A stretch of 64,000 nt of DNA. Source: Sphingomonadales bacterium UBA656. GTDB lineage: Bacteria > Pseudomonadota > Alphaproteobacteria > Sphingomonadales > Sphingomonadaceae. The DNA lies in contig DBOC01000012.1 of NCBI GenBank assembly GCA_002299895.1, forward strand, positions 19,777 through 83,776. Direction: 5' to 3'. Both the position numbers and the translations under genes were made by a program. The notes beneath the pieces are model-generated. The model ran no database searches. It was not told the origin of the DNA and worked only from the letters and a program-made list of their open reading frames with translations. Positions 8,907-17,918 of this stretch are shown piece after piece. Numbering within the stretch: position 1 is the stretch's first letter; the number at the start of each line of letters is the position of its first letter.

Positions 8907-10526
8907 TCACTCAGCGAGATAGGCGGCTAGGCCAACGGTCGCGGCAGCAGCAATCAGAGCAAGATAGGGCAGGAAGCCAGCTTTCGGTTGCACACTTGCC
9001 TCGTCTAAAACGAGATTGTCTGCCCCTGCTGAGGTCGGAAATTGCCCTTTATCCTGAATATAATGACGGAAGGCGAAAACCGGGATGATTAGCAAAACGG
9101 CCAAGAGGCCGTTGCGTAGCGTCCCATCGCCCCACACATTTGCGCCGGCGCCCATCCAAACCATATTCACAAAACCAAGGACAGCCCCTGTCGCGAGTAG
9201 CCAAGTCGGGCAGCGATACGGCCGGTTCCAATCACCCCGGTCAATCCGATGAATCCATCCAGACTGAAGGTTGAGGAAATTGAACACAAAATAGCAAACG
9301 TTTGAAATCATCAGCACCGCGAAATAGTCGGATGCAAGCAGGAGCACGATGTTAAATACCAAGTCTGTCCACATCGCAGCGGTCGGCGCGCCATGGGCAT
9401 TGACCCGGGAAAGGTAACGCGGAAACCAGCCATCCACCGATGCCTGATACAAGGTACGTGAAGAGCCCATCATTGATGTCATCACAATCAACAATAGCGC
9501 GAGGACGAGCATCACAATCAGTAGGTTGCCGACAACTGCGCCTCCGCCCAATATTTTGGCAAGCGCATTAGCAACACCCGAGCCATCATAAATGGTTGGA
9601 TCGAGCATGCCCTCCAGCCCCAGCGACGCTTGAAAGACGAGCGGCACGAGCGTGAAAATCGCCATGCACAAAAGGCCCGATGCAAAAATCGCGCGGGCGG
9701 TATCCTTTGCCGGATCGCGGAATTCACGCGTGTAGCAGACGGCTGTTTCAAAACCATAAGTTGACCACCCCGCCCCGAACATTGCGCCTGCCAGAAGCGT
9801 TAGCCCTGCCGCATTCCATGTTCCAAATCCGATCTCCCCCGCGGCATCGCGTACCATCGGCAAGATTGGGAACAGATTTTCGGTCGGCAGATCTCCTGTA
9901 ATTAGGGGGATTATGCCGACAAGCAACAGTGGCAACATGCAGGCAATACCAAGAATTTTTTGGAAATGCGCGGCACGTGCAGCGCCATGATGCTGAAGTG
10001 CAAAAGTCAGCAGCAGGAACCCTGTCGCGATGATAGAAACGAGATTGATTCTAAGATGTAAACCTTCCCGAACGAAATCAAGCGGAAGGAGATCGAGCTG
10101 CCATTGGCGGATCGCAGCATCTGCGGGAAATAGGCTGGCCATGACATAGCCGGCGCCAAGACTTGTTCCGAGAGCCAACACCGGCGACCATGCAAGCCAG
10201 TTGCACCAGACCGAGATCGGCGCGATGAACTTGCCATAAGGAAGCCATCCTGCCGCCCCGTAGACCGATGCCCCACCAGACTTATTCGGATAAAGTCCGG
10301 CAATTTCAGCATAGACAAAGCATTGCATGAACCCCATCAGAATGGAGGCGATCCAGATAACCCAACTGGGCTGGCCGATCATTGTGGCGATGCCGCCCAT
10401 GGTCAGGAGAACGCCGGCGGGCACCCCGCTCGATGCCCAGAAAGCATCCTTCCAATCAAGTTGGCGTTGCAACTGCATTGGGCTTCCTGCTTGTCCTGTG
10501 CTCCCTACCGCCGCTGTGCTCGCCAC
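8907..10526 (-). CDS. APC-superfamily amino acid permease
   Basis: Inner-membrane transporter with about 12 predicted hydrophobic segments, roughly 539 residues. The N-terminal region WKDAFWASSGVPAGVLLTMGG resembles APC transporters, with an extended glycine-rich first helix and GGASVYGAAGWLPYG in helix 3. I give the GTG start, which has GGGGGAG upstream; an ATG at 10478 preceded by AGGAAG is an equally reasonable start. It lies 82 bp downstream of a TonB-dependent receptor on the same strand, so the pair may import one peptide or amino-acid-like nutrient across both membranes. The substrate is unknown. Confidence 0.85.
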   Translation of the reverse strand: MASTAAVGSTGQAGSPMQLQRQLDWKDAFWASSGVPAGVLLTMGGIATMIGQPSWVIWIASILMGFMQCFVYAEIAGLYPNKSGGASVYGAAGWLPYGKFIAPISVWCNWLAWSPVLALGTSLGAGYVMASLFPADAAIRQWQLDLLPLDFVREGLHLRINLVSIIATGFLLLTFALQHHGAARAAHFQKILGIACMLPLLLVGIIPLITGDLPTENLFPILPMVRDAAGEIGFGTWNAAGLTLLAGAMFGAGWSTYGFETAVCYTREFRDPAKDTARAIFASGLLCMAIFTLVPLVFQASLGLEGMLDPTIYDGSGVANALAKILGGGAVVGNLLIVMLVLALLLIVMTSMMGSSRTLYQASVDGWFPRYLSRVNAHGAPTAAMWTDLVFNIVLLLASDYFAVLMISNVCYFVFNFLNLQSGWIHRIDRGDWNRPYRCPTWLLATGAVLGFVNMVWMGAGANVWGDGTLRNGLLAVLLIIPVFAFRHYIQDKGQFPTSAGADNLVLDEASVQPKAGFLPYLALIAAAATVGLAAYLAE

Positions 10527-10608
10527 CGGTCTTCTCCCCCAGAGAATGCAGGGCCAACCGCTGAAAACAAATCAGAAGTTGGCCCAATTTTTTCCTGCAC
10601 TCAGCGCA

Positions 10609-13050
10609 TCAATTGCCGAAGTTATAGCGAACCGTAAGCCCCCAGGTGCGTGGCTTGGCGTAGACGCCCAACGTATCCCCCCAATAGAGCGAACCATCGA
10701 AAGCATAGACGCGGTAGGCACGGTTAAAGAGGTTGTTCACGAACAGGGCTACGTCGACCTTCTCATCGGCTGTGGTGAAGCCAAGGCGGCCGTTGGCAAC
10801 GCCATAGCCACCTTCCCGCTCCACAGGTGCACACATGACAGTGAAGCACATCTTACTCTGGAAGATCGCATCGGCCTGAACCGAAGCCGTACCGCCTGCC
10901 AACGCAAATTCATAACGTGCCATCGCGCTACCTGAAAGCTTTGGTGCTTGCGGAAGCTCATGCGTCACAACCGTAACGCCATCCGGCAGCAGTACATTCT
11001 CAACTTCGCTATCTTGCAAGGCACCGGCGAGTTGAAGGGTTAACCCCGGGGCAGGCCGCGTCGTGAAGTCTGCTTCAATGCCTTTGACAGTGGCGGGAAG
11101 GTTGCGGACAACCTGCGTAAACCCGACCTGCACAAACGCCTGATAATTTTTATAATCATAATAAAATGCGGCGAGGTTGAATGTCGTGCCCGGTGCCAGC
11201 GTCGTTTTCAAACCGACTTCATAATCGTTCAGTGTCTCAGGCCGATAAGCCAGATTGTTCAGCGTATCGACCAGCTGTGACGGGAACGGTGTTCCGGTCG
11301 AAAAAGTGAAACCGCCAGATTTTGAGCCACGGTTATAGCTGGCATAAACCAAAACATTGTCGCTAGGCTTATAGTCAATCTCTGCACGTGCGGTGACACC
11401 ACTGAAATTCGGCGAGGCGGCATCCGGCGTAATGGTCACGCCAGATGTGCCGGCTCCATAAGTCCATGTTCTGGGCGTGTTGGTGCCCGTTAGGTCAGTG
11501 TAGGAAATGCCATTTGGTCCAAAACGAAGCGAAAGCGCGTAGAGCGGCAAAGTGTGGACCGCGGCGTAATTCCCAACCTTGTGATCATGCCAATAGCGCA
11601 AGCCGCCGATCACCTTAACCTGATCGCTCACTTCATATTCATTCTGGGCAAAGATGGCGTACGACGTCGTCTTCTGCGTAAAATTCACGCTGGGATCATA
11701 GCCGGCGAACGGCGTTGCGTACTTTGCCTTATACTTCCCATCGATAATCATACCAAAGGCGCCGACCGTTAGGAAATTGCGGTCCGATGTCTTGGAAAGC
11801 CTCAATTCCTGAGAATATTGGTTCACGTTGGCGTCTTGGAAGAACACGGTTCCTGATCCGTAACATGTCAGCGTGGTGTTTGGCGCAGGGCATGGCGCAG
11901 TTGCGGGCGGCGTTACATTTTCAACATATGGTATTTCGGGCGGACCATTGCCGCTTTCGATGTAGAATTTGTCGACATGCTGATAATCCGAAATCGAGGT
12001 CACATCGAAGCCGCCAACTTCAGCATCAATCCGCAGCGTGCTACCAAACAGCTTTCGGTCGACATAGGCATCGCCCGTACCAGCCGTCTTCCAAGGGCTT
12101 CCCCCCTGCGACGCTGCGATTTCCGGATTGAAATAGCCATTGCCAGCTGTCCCGGTCACACCCCAATAAGTGCATGTCGCAGCCGGCGCGAGGAACTCAC
12201 CCTGAAACTGCGCATTGGGGCAGGCAGGGCCATAGTTATACACCCCGGCCTGACGTTCCTTGTCCGCCTGCGAATAACGCAACGTTAGCTTCGCTTTAAA
12301 TGTAGAGCTAGGATGAAAGTCGAAGATTCCTCGCAAAGCCCAGTGGTTATTCGCGCCCCGGTCCTTCTCTCCCGGAGTGATGTTCTGCATATAACCATCG
12401 TCGCGATTGAAAATACCCGACACGCGGGTGGTCAAATTTTCACTGACAGCGCCAGATACCGCGCCTTCAACCACACTCTGATTGAAACGCCCGTAAGTCA
12501 GCCGAACGTAACCGTCCAACTCTTCGGTTGGCTGGCTCGATATGAACTGAACGGCACCGCCGGTAGCATTCCGACCAAAAAGCGTCCCCTGCGGGCCACG
12601 CAAAGCTTCCACCCGTGCCAGATCGAAGATCGGGAAGCTGGCCGTTGTGATCGAACTGGCGTAAGAATCATCCTGATAAACAGCAACGGGCGGCTCTTGC
12701 TGGTCCCCATAATCATTCTGCGACACGCCGCGCATGTTGAAGACAACCTGCGATGAGGAATAAGCATTATACTTCAGGTTCGGAATGGCGGAAACAACGT
12801 CTGTCGCGCTTGTGATGTTACGGTTATCAAGATCGTCCTTGCTCAACACCGAAATTGCGATGCCTATGTCTTGCAACTTCTGTTCGCGCTTTTGCGCCGT
12901 AACGATGATTTCTGTGCCATCAGCATCCTCTGAGACTGGCTCAGATATTGTCTGCGCAGAAGACACCTGCGCCGTTGCCAACGCAACCGTTAGAGCCGAA
13001 CTGGCAAGCAAGCACCGCCCAAGCTGAGCCGCGCGAAATGAATTGTTCAT
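10609..13050 (-). CDS. TonB-dependent outer-membrane receptor
   Basis: 813 residues. A signal peptide (about 1-33, ending SSAQ) is followed by a TonB-box-like segment EIIVTAQKR and a plug domain containing VEALRGPQGTLFGRNATGGA (about 150-170). The remaining ~600 residues are the 22-stranded barrel, with the typical alternation of aromatic and polar residues and the C-terminal LTVRYNFGN. This is a TonB-dependent importer of the kind abundant in sphingomonads. The APC permease follows in the same direction. The ligand cannot be assigned. Confidence 0.92.
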   Translation of the reverse strand: MNNSFRAAQLGRCLLASSALTVALATAQVSSAQTISEPVSEDADGTEIIVTAQKREQKLQDIGIAISVLSKDDLDNRNITSATDVVSAIPNLKYNAYSSSQVVFNMRGVSQNDYGDQQEPPVAVYQDDSYASSITTASFPIFDLARVEALRGPQGTLFGRNATGGAVQFISSQPTEELDGYVRLTYGRFNQSVVEGAVSGAVSENLTTRVSGIFNRDDGYMQNITPGEKDRGANNHWALRGIFDFHPSSTFKAKLTLRYSQADKERQAGVYNYGPACPNAQFQGEFLAPAATCTYWGVTGTAGNGYFNPEIAASQGGSPWKTAGTGDAYVDRKLFGSTLRIDAEVGGFDVTSISDYQHVDKFYIESGNGPPEIPYVENVTPPATAPCPAPNTTLTCYGSGTVFFQDANVNQYSQELRLSKTSDRNFLTVGAFGMIIDGKYKAKYATPFAGYDPSVNFTQKTTSYAIFAQNEYEVSDQVKVIGGLRYWHDHKVGNYAAVHTLPLYALSLRFGPNGISYTDLTGTNTPRTWTYGAGTSGVTITPDAASPNFSGVTARAEIDYKPSDNVLVYASYNRGSKSGGFTFSTGTPFPSQLVDTLNNLAYRPETLNDYEVGLKTTLAPGTTFNLAAFYYDYKNYQAFVQVGFTQVVRNLPATVKGIEADFTTRPAPGLTLQLAGALQDSEVENVLLPDGVTVVTHELPQAPKLSGSAMARYEFALAGGTASVQADAIFQSKMCFTVMCAPVEREGGYGVANGRLGFTTADEKVDVALFVNNLFNRAYRVYAFDGSLYWGDTLGVYAKPRTWGLTVRYNFGN

Positions 13051-13174
13051 AAAAATATCCCCCGTTGTTACGACACGCGCTGCAGATATTTTTCAGCTGT
13101 CAGCGTCACTTATCCCTTGATGAGGCATGATACGCATAATGTTATAGAGTGCAAGCCGGCAGCTTTGAAATTAT

Positions 13175-13220
13175 TGGAGCGGGCGAAGGGATTCGAACTC
13201 TCGACCCCAACCTTGGCAAG
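13175..13220 (-). repeat. tRNA-Gly 3'-end fragment A (distal attachment-site repeat)
   Basis: 46 bp matching the 3' part of tRNA-Gly (63913-63958) with a single mismatch (AACTCTCG for AACCCTCG). There is no acceptor 5' half or D arm, so it is not a functional tRNA. The sequence to its right resembles that right of copies B and C for about 125 bp and contains one ATCCGAACA (13276-13284). It marks the left border of the stacked elements. Confidence 0.85.
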
Positions 13221-13680
13221 ATCCGGTTCGATGTAATTTTGCCGTTACATCAGATAGTTATTTGGCCCTTGAGAAATCCGAACATTTTCAGCGGCATTTT
13301 CTCAGAAAGCTTTGTGTTCTGTGCTGTAGCGGAAGCCGCCACCTTAAATAATCCCGCCACTCATCATGTCTGTGCTCTGATTTCCAGAAAAATGCAGAGT
13401 GGCGGCATTTGTCACCAATTTCGGTCATTTTAAAGGTATGTTAGCTGTCAGATTAGGAGACGAAAAATATCTCGGTAAACGTGGATAAACTATGTTAGAA
13501 TTTTCAATCTTTTTTTAGATGCTTAACAGGCCTGCCAGCCAATCTTAACCTTTTTCACAATGCAAGCTTTGCATTTACATGACACAAATATCAATAATCG
13601 TCAGACATATGAAATATTTCTACAATGATGGAGTCTTTTCGCGGAACTAGTCCGCCCCCAAACTAATGGGGACTTTATTT
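13221..13680. other. Non-coding left end of element 3
   Basis: About the first 125 bp are homologous to the left ends of elements 1 and 2 and include one arm-like ATCCGAACA, where the others have two 11 bp apart. The remaining ~330 bp is noticeably AT-rich, with no convincing gene, and probably holds the promoter of the receptor that follows. Confidence 0.5.
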
Positions 13681-16125
13681 ATGTTGTTTATTTCGAAATC
13701 TGCAAAACGAAGCGTTAACAAGTTTGCCACCGTATCAGTAGCGGCGATCTTGGCTGTTTGCTCAACTAGCGTCGCGATGGCGCAAGAAGCCGCCGACGAA
13801 GATAGCGCCGGCTTGACCGATATTGTCGTGACAGCGCAAAAGCGCACTGAAAATCTGCAGGACGTTCCAATCTCGATATCCGTTTTGGGCAGCGATGGAA
13901 TTGAGAATCGTCATGTTCAGTCACTTCTTGATTTGGGTGATGGCGCCATTCCTTCGCTGCGCGTCGCACCATTCTTTTCGCGTCCAGGCGCGCTTATCAT
14001 CAACGTGCGCGGCGTTGGCGTTTTGTCAGACAGCAACCAACCAGCCCGCGATCAAGGCGTCGGTGTCTATATTGACGGCGTGTATATGGGCCGTGCCCAA
14101 GGCTTGGGAACCGCGCTATATGACGTTGAGAACATCGAAGTTCTTAAAGGACCGCAAGGGACATTGTTTGGACGCAACACGGAAGGTGGCGCGGTAAATA
14201 TTGTCACCAAAAGACCGAGCGGCGAATTTGGCCTGGATGCAACCTTAGGCTTTGGCAATTACGGAAGCTACAGGGCCGAGGCGCATCTTGACTTGCCCGA
14301 GACAAATAACGTCAGCCTCAAATTCGACGGAATCATGACAAAGCGTGATGGTTTCGTGAAGAACCCGTTCCCAGACGCACTTGATTACGCAAGCTTCGAT
14401 AAGCGCGGTTTCCGTGCAGAGGCACAATGGAAACCATCCACCAATTTTACGGCCAATTTAGCTTTCGATATCGCGCGCGACGCCACAAGCACAAACTATC
14501 TGCAATTGGTTGAGGCCCCTGTAGGCGCTCCAGCGACAGCTACCTCACCGGCGATTTTACCCAATCGACTTGCTAACTTGCCAATCGTGCAGCCACGGCG
14601 CGCATCGAGCACCCCGGTTGGTATGCCGCAACAAGCAAGCGTCGGAGACACACAGGGCATTCGTGTAGGTTTGAACTGGGATGTGACCGACAATCTGACT
14701 TTAAAGTCCATATCATCTTATCGCGATATGTCGCAGTCACAATATGACAACGCCATCAATATCGTGTCGCTCCAGCAACCACGGACAACCGCAAATCCCA
14801 CCGCCAGCTTTGTGGGCTTTCAATTTGGCCGTTACAGTCTGGCACCATTTGCCCAAGATCAAATCAGTCAGGAATTTCAAGTTATTGGAGATTTCAAGCG
14901 CTTGAAATTTGCGGCTGGCGCGCTTTATTATCGGGAGAATGCAGAGGATAGCGCAAAAGCGTTCAACACTTTGCAATTCACCGACGTTGATGGAACGGCC
15001 ATCACGGTCCGGCAAATCGATTATGCGACACAAGTTGTTCAGCGCGCCAGCCGCGTTGAAACGACAAGCATGGGTGTTTATGGCCAAGCAACCTACACGC
15101 CGCCAGTTGCCAATGATGTTTTCCACCTAACCCTTGGCGGACGTTGGACGCGGGACGAAAAGGTAGGCGAGCTTTTCACTATTAACGGCACGACGCCAAC
15201 AATCCCCATCAATGGTGTCAATGTTACCCGGCCAGTCCCGCTGGACGCCGCTTGGTCGCGTTTTGACCCGTTGGTAAACCTGTCCTTCGATGCGGCTGAA
15301 GATGTCCTTATTTACGGAAAATGGAGCACCGGCTACAAATCGGGTGGCGCAAACTCGCGTTCACTTAGCTATGCGCCGTTTAATCCTGAAACCGTTTCAA
15401 TGTTTGAAATTGGCGCAAAAGCCGAATTTCTGGATGGGCGCGCGCGGCTTAATGTCGCTGCCTATCAAGGCGACTATAAATCCATCCAGCTCGACTTTTT
15501 CGGCCTGTATGAAGATATCGTCAACGGCGTCCGCGTTGCCACAACACGCACCACTTCGGACACGGTGAATGCCCCAGGCACGGGTAAGTTGAGAGGCTTT
15601 GAAGCGGAATTCAACTTGGCCCCTGTTACTGGGCTAACGCTGTCGGCAAGCTATGCTTATAACAGCGTCAAAATTCCTGCGACGCTTAATCCGTTCCCAC
15701 AACCCGGGAACGTATTCATCACGGTGCCGGTCCCCATTTATCAGGTTTATACGCCTGAAAATACGGCAAGCGCGTCGATCGATTATGAACTGCCATTAAA
15801 AGATTTTACAATCCGCGCACATCTTGATGGTAACTTCAATGATGGCTTTTACGGCAACTATAGTGATCCCGAATTTGACCCGGTCACCCGTGACGTACGT
15901 TATGCGCAGCCAAAAGGTGAAAAAGCGCTTATCTTTAACGGTCGCATCGCTTTTGCCGACATCGACATGGGCACTTCAGATGCAAAGCTCACCTTTGCGG
16001 TCTGGGCGCGAAATCTATTCAACCAAGAGCATCTATTCTACAAAGCCGGCGCACCACGTTCTGGCGTACAGGGTTTCTTTAACGAACCAAGAACCTTTGG
16101 TGTTGAAGCAAAGATCAAGATGTAA
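13681..16125 (+). CDS. TonB-dependent outer-membrane receptor (element 3 cargo)
   Basis: About 814 residues. The signal peptide ends near SVAMA before QEAADEDSAG, a TonB-box-like DIVVTAQKR follows, and the plug carries IEVLKGPQGTLFGRNTEGGA. The barrel ends GVEAKIKM, with a penultimate lysine rather than a terminal aromatic residue. I chose ATG 13681, about ten bases after GGGGA; an in-frame ATG at 13666 is possible but lacks a Shine-Dalgarno. It shares domain architecture with the receptor at 10609 but is not a close copy. A SurE-like phosphatase starts 16 bp downstream, implying co-transcription and a phosphorylated ligand. Confidence 0.92.
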   Translation: MLFISKSAKRSVNKFATVSVAAILAVCSTSVAMAQEAADEDSAGLTDIVVTAQKRTENLQDVPISISVLGSDGIENRHVQSLLDLGDGAIPSLRVAPFFSRPGALIINVRGVGVLSDSNQPARDQGVGVYIDGVYMGRAQGLGTALYDVENIEVLKGPQGTLFGRNTEGGAVNIVTKRPSGEFGLDATLGFGNYGSYRAEAHLDLPETNNVSLKFDGIMTKRDGFVKNPFPDALDYASFDKRGFRAEAQWKPSTNFTANLAFDIARDATSTNYLQLVEAPVGAPATATSPAILPNRLANLPIVQPRRASSTPVGMPQQASVGDTQGIRVGLNWDVTDNLTLKSISSYRDMSQSQYDNAINIVSLQQPRTTANPTASFVGFQFGRYSLAPFAQDQISQEFQVIGDFKRLKFAAGALYYRENAEDSAKAFNTLQFTDVDGTAITVRQIDYATQVVQRASRVETTSMGVYGQATYTPPVANDVFHLTLGGRWTRDEKVGELFTINGTTPTIPINGVNVTRPVPLDAAWSRFDPLVNLSFDAAEDVLIYGKWSTGYKSGGANSRSLSYAPFNPETVSMFEIGAKAEFLDGRARLNVAAYQGDYKSIQLDFFGLYEDIVNGVRVATTRTTSDTVNAPGTGKLRGFEAEFNLAPVTGLTLSASYAYNSVKIPATLNPFPQPGNVFITVPVPIYQVYTPENTASASIDYELPLKDFTIRAHLDGNFNDGFYGNYSDPEFDPVTRDVRYAQPKGEKALIFNGRIAFADIDMGTSDAKLTFAVWARNLFNQEHLFYKAGAPRSGVQGFFNEPRTFGVEAKIKM

Positions 16126-16141
16126 AGTTAAGGGATCCGAT

Positions 16142-17122
16142 ATGCGTCACTCATTTGTTGCAGCAGCATTGTTGGCTGTTACCGCACCAGTTGCTGCTGA
16201 AGCACGCAATATTGTCATTACCAATGATGATGGTCTGACCAGTAATGTGGTCGCGCTGTATAAAGCATTGAAGGCTGACGGCCATGATGTAATCGTATCG
16301 ATTCCCTGTCAGAATCAAAGCGGAATGGGCGCAGCTTTAGGGTTGCGCCCACTTACCCCGTTGGAGACGGCGTGCCGCAACAACGCGGCAAATCCTGGTG
16401 CGTCCGGTGCGGGTCCGATGACGCGTGAAGGGTTGGGGCGTGACTTTTATTATGTGAACTCAACGCCAGTAATGGCGGTGTTATACGGGTTGGATATCGT
16501 CGCCATGAAGCGTTGGGGGAAGGCACCTGATCTTGTACTCTCCGGCCCCAATGAAGGGCAAAATGTCGGGGCTATTGCTATCAGCAGCGGTACGATCAGC
16601 GCAGCGCAATTCGCGGCCTTGCGCGGGCTGCCAGCAATTGCATTAAGTGCCGGGCAGAACAGCGCAGGCCCCGATTTGGAGAACGCGCAGTCAACCATCG
16701 TTGCGGAAAAAAGTGCCGATCTGGTGCGCGCTTTGGACGCCGCATCAAAAGGCGGTCGGATGCTTCCAGTCGAATTACCGCTAAACATCAATTTCCCTAA
16801 CGAAGCAAAGGGAGCAAAATTCTGCGCTTCGAGAATAGGCACCTATAACGCCTACACGCTCACCTTTTCCGAAAATATGGCGGCTAGCGCATCGCCTGAA
16901 ATGAAGGAAATGGCGCGGACGTACAAAATGGATATTCCTGCATTGCCGGGCTTATTACTCGGTCAAAATCCGGCCAAGCCTTCCGCTGACCAATTACAGG
17001 ATGAATCCTTTCTCCATCTTACCTGCATTGCCGTATCGCCAATGCAGGCAGGCTATGCCAGTGATGACCGAAATACAGATCAAATTAGCAAAGTTTTGGC
17101 AGACTTGGCGCGCGCGAGATGA
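16142..17122 (+). CDS. surE: SurE-like 5'/3'-nucleotidase with a signal peptide
   Basis: 326 residues. After a clear signal peptide (MRHSFVAAALLAVTAPVAAEA) comes the SurE metal-binding start RNIVITNDDGL, then IPCQNQSGMGA, VNSTPVMAVLYGLD and SGPNEGQNVGAIAISSGT, which match the SurE acid-phosphatase fold. SurE is usually cytoplasmic, so export to the periplasm is unusual. Its close spacing to the TonB-dependent receptor suggests dephosphorylation of an imported nucleotide or other phosphate ester. The terminal residues run into a fragment of an unrelated small gene (17108-17249), so the C-terminus may have been altered by rearrangement. Confidence 0.85.
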   Translation: MRHSFVAAALLAVTAPVAAEARNIVITNDDGLTSNVVALYKALKADGHDVIVSIPCQNQSGMGAALGLRPLTPLETACRNNAANPGASGAGPMTREGLGRDFYYVNSTPVMAVLYGLDIVAMKRWGKAPDLVLSGPNEGQNVGAIAISSGTISAAQFAALRGLPAIALSAGQNSAGPDLENAQSTIVAEKSADLVRALDAASKGGRMLPVELPLNINFPNEAKGAKFCASRIGTYNAYTLTFSENMAASASPEMKEMARTYKMDIPALPGLLLGQNPAKPSADQLQDESFLHLTCIAVSPMQAGYASDDRNTDQISKVLADLARAR

Positions 17123-17249
17123 TTTAGTCAGTGTTTATGGAAAGCGTCTCGACGACGCTCGTCAGCAATCGACAGCTGAGCGGTCCGCCAATCAGTTTGG
17201 CTGGAAAGCGGATATTCGGTTGAGGCGCACAAATATCCTACTATATTAA
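17108..17249 (+). pseudogene. Fragment related to the C-terminus of the small gene at 17254
   Basis: In one frame this stretch encodes RARDDLVSVYGKRLDDARQQ and then STAERSANQFGW. The end of the next gene encodes SRDDIATIYEQCLSEARQQ then LIAERGDPTPNRLG. The shared pattern RDD-x4-Y-x6-ARQQ-x2-AER suggests a decayed paralogue or a duplication that left only the 3' end. The beginning overlaps the 3' end of the SurE-like gene in another frame. Confidence 0.35.
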
Positions 17250-17253
17250 CGCC

Positions 17254-17559
17254 ATGGTTTGGGACCTTGGCCTGGCAATGCGAAAAAAAGAGGAGTTCGA
17301 GTCGGAACGGCTCATGAACTTCGAGTTTTGGCAGCGTGTCCGTGCGACGCGCCTCTTTGCTCGACAGGTCGGCTTAAATGAAGAGACGTTAGTGGGCGAG
17401 ATTGCCATGCGAGGCAGCGATGACTTACTTGATTTGGTGGCTCAAAATGCCTCTCGCTCCAGAGATGACATAGCCACGATTTATGAACAATGCCTCAGCG
17501 AAGCGCGCCAGCAACTGATTGCAGAAAGAGGGGATCCTACGCCCAATCGGTTGGGGTAG
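17254..17559 (+). CDS. Small hypothetical protein
   Basis: 101 residues, charged, predicted mostly helical, with no signal peptide, membrane span or recognised domain. The sequence MNFEFWQRVRATRLFARQ followed by repeated charged heptad-like segments gives no function. A related fragment lies directly upstream (17108-17249), so this may be the intact member of a small local family. An internal ATG at 17278 is an alternative start. It is the last gene of element 3, 75 bp before att copy B. Confidence 0.45.
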   Translation: MVWDLGLAMRKKEEFESERLMNFEFWQRVRATRLFARQVGLNEETLVGEIAMRGSDDLLDLVAQNASRSRDDIATIYEQCLSEARQQLIAERGDPTPNRLG

Positions 17560-17634
17560 CGACCGCAATTGGTTCGATTACGGAGGTTCCGCTTTTGGCA
17601 GCAAAGGCGATATCGCTTAAGTCATTGAAATCAT

Positions 17635-17680
17635 TGGAGCGGGCGAAGGGATTCGAACCCTCGACCCCAACCTTGGCAAG
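17635..17680 (-). repeat. tRNA-Gly 3'-end fragment B (attachment-site repeat)
   Basis: 46 bp identical to 63913-63958 of the intact tRNA-Gly. To its right are the element left-end homology and two ATCCGAACA sites 11 bp apart (17736-17744, 17747-17755). The 238 bp between this repeat and the next gene contains nothing else recognisable. Confidence 0.88.
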
Positions 17681-17918
17681 ATTCGGTTCTATGAAAATTT
17701 GGCGTTATATCAGATGCTTATTCGGCTCTTGAAAAATCCGAACACGATCCGAACATTTTCAGCGGCATTTACTCGGAAGGCTTTGTGTTCAATGCTGTAG
17801 CGGAAGCCGCCGTTCGTTAGGGCGCATCGAACAGTCGGTTTCGCGCTTCAATTCAAGGAGTTTGGAAACGGCAAATTAGTTTGCTGAAGCAAGCATGTTT
17901 CGCCTCTATCGGCTTTGC

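Larger units (their letters stand above)
13175..17634. mobile_element. Element 3: integrase-less element between tRNA-Gly att copies A and B
   Basis: Bounded by direct 46-bp tRNA-Gly fragments. It holds a TonB-dependent receptor, a SurE-like phosphatase and one small unknown gene, and no recombinase. Its right edge (GCAAAGGCGATATCGC, then CATTGAAATCATTGG) resembles the right edge of element 2, which supports a common origin. It fits a cis-mobilisable remnant; boundaries are inferred from the repeats. Confidence 0.6.

Noticed and set aside
13149..13433. Open frame encoding GAGEGIRTLDPNLGK-like sequence
   Set aside because: This is a read-through of the tRNA-Gly fragment; the same artefact appears near 17490-17732.
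10609..16125. The two TonB-dependent receptors as a recent duplication
   Set aside because: They share only family motifs; plug and barrel sequences differ throughout.
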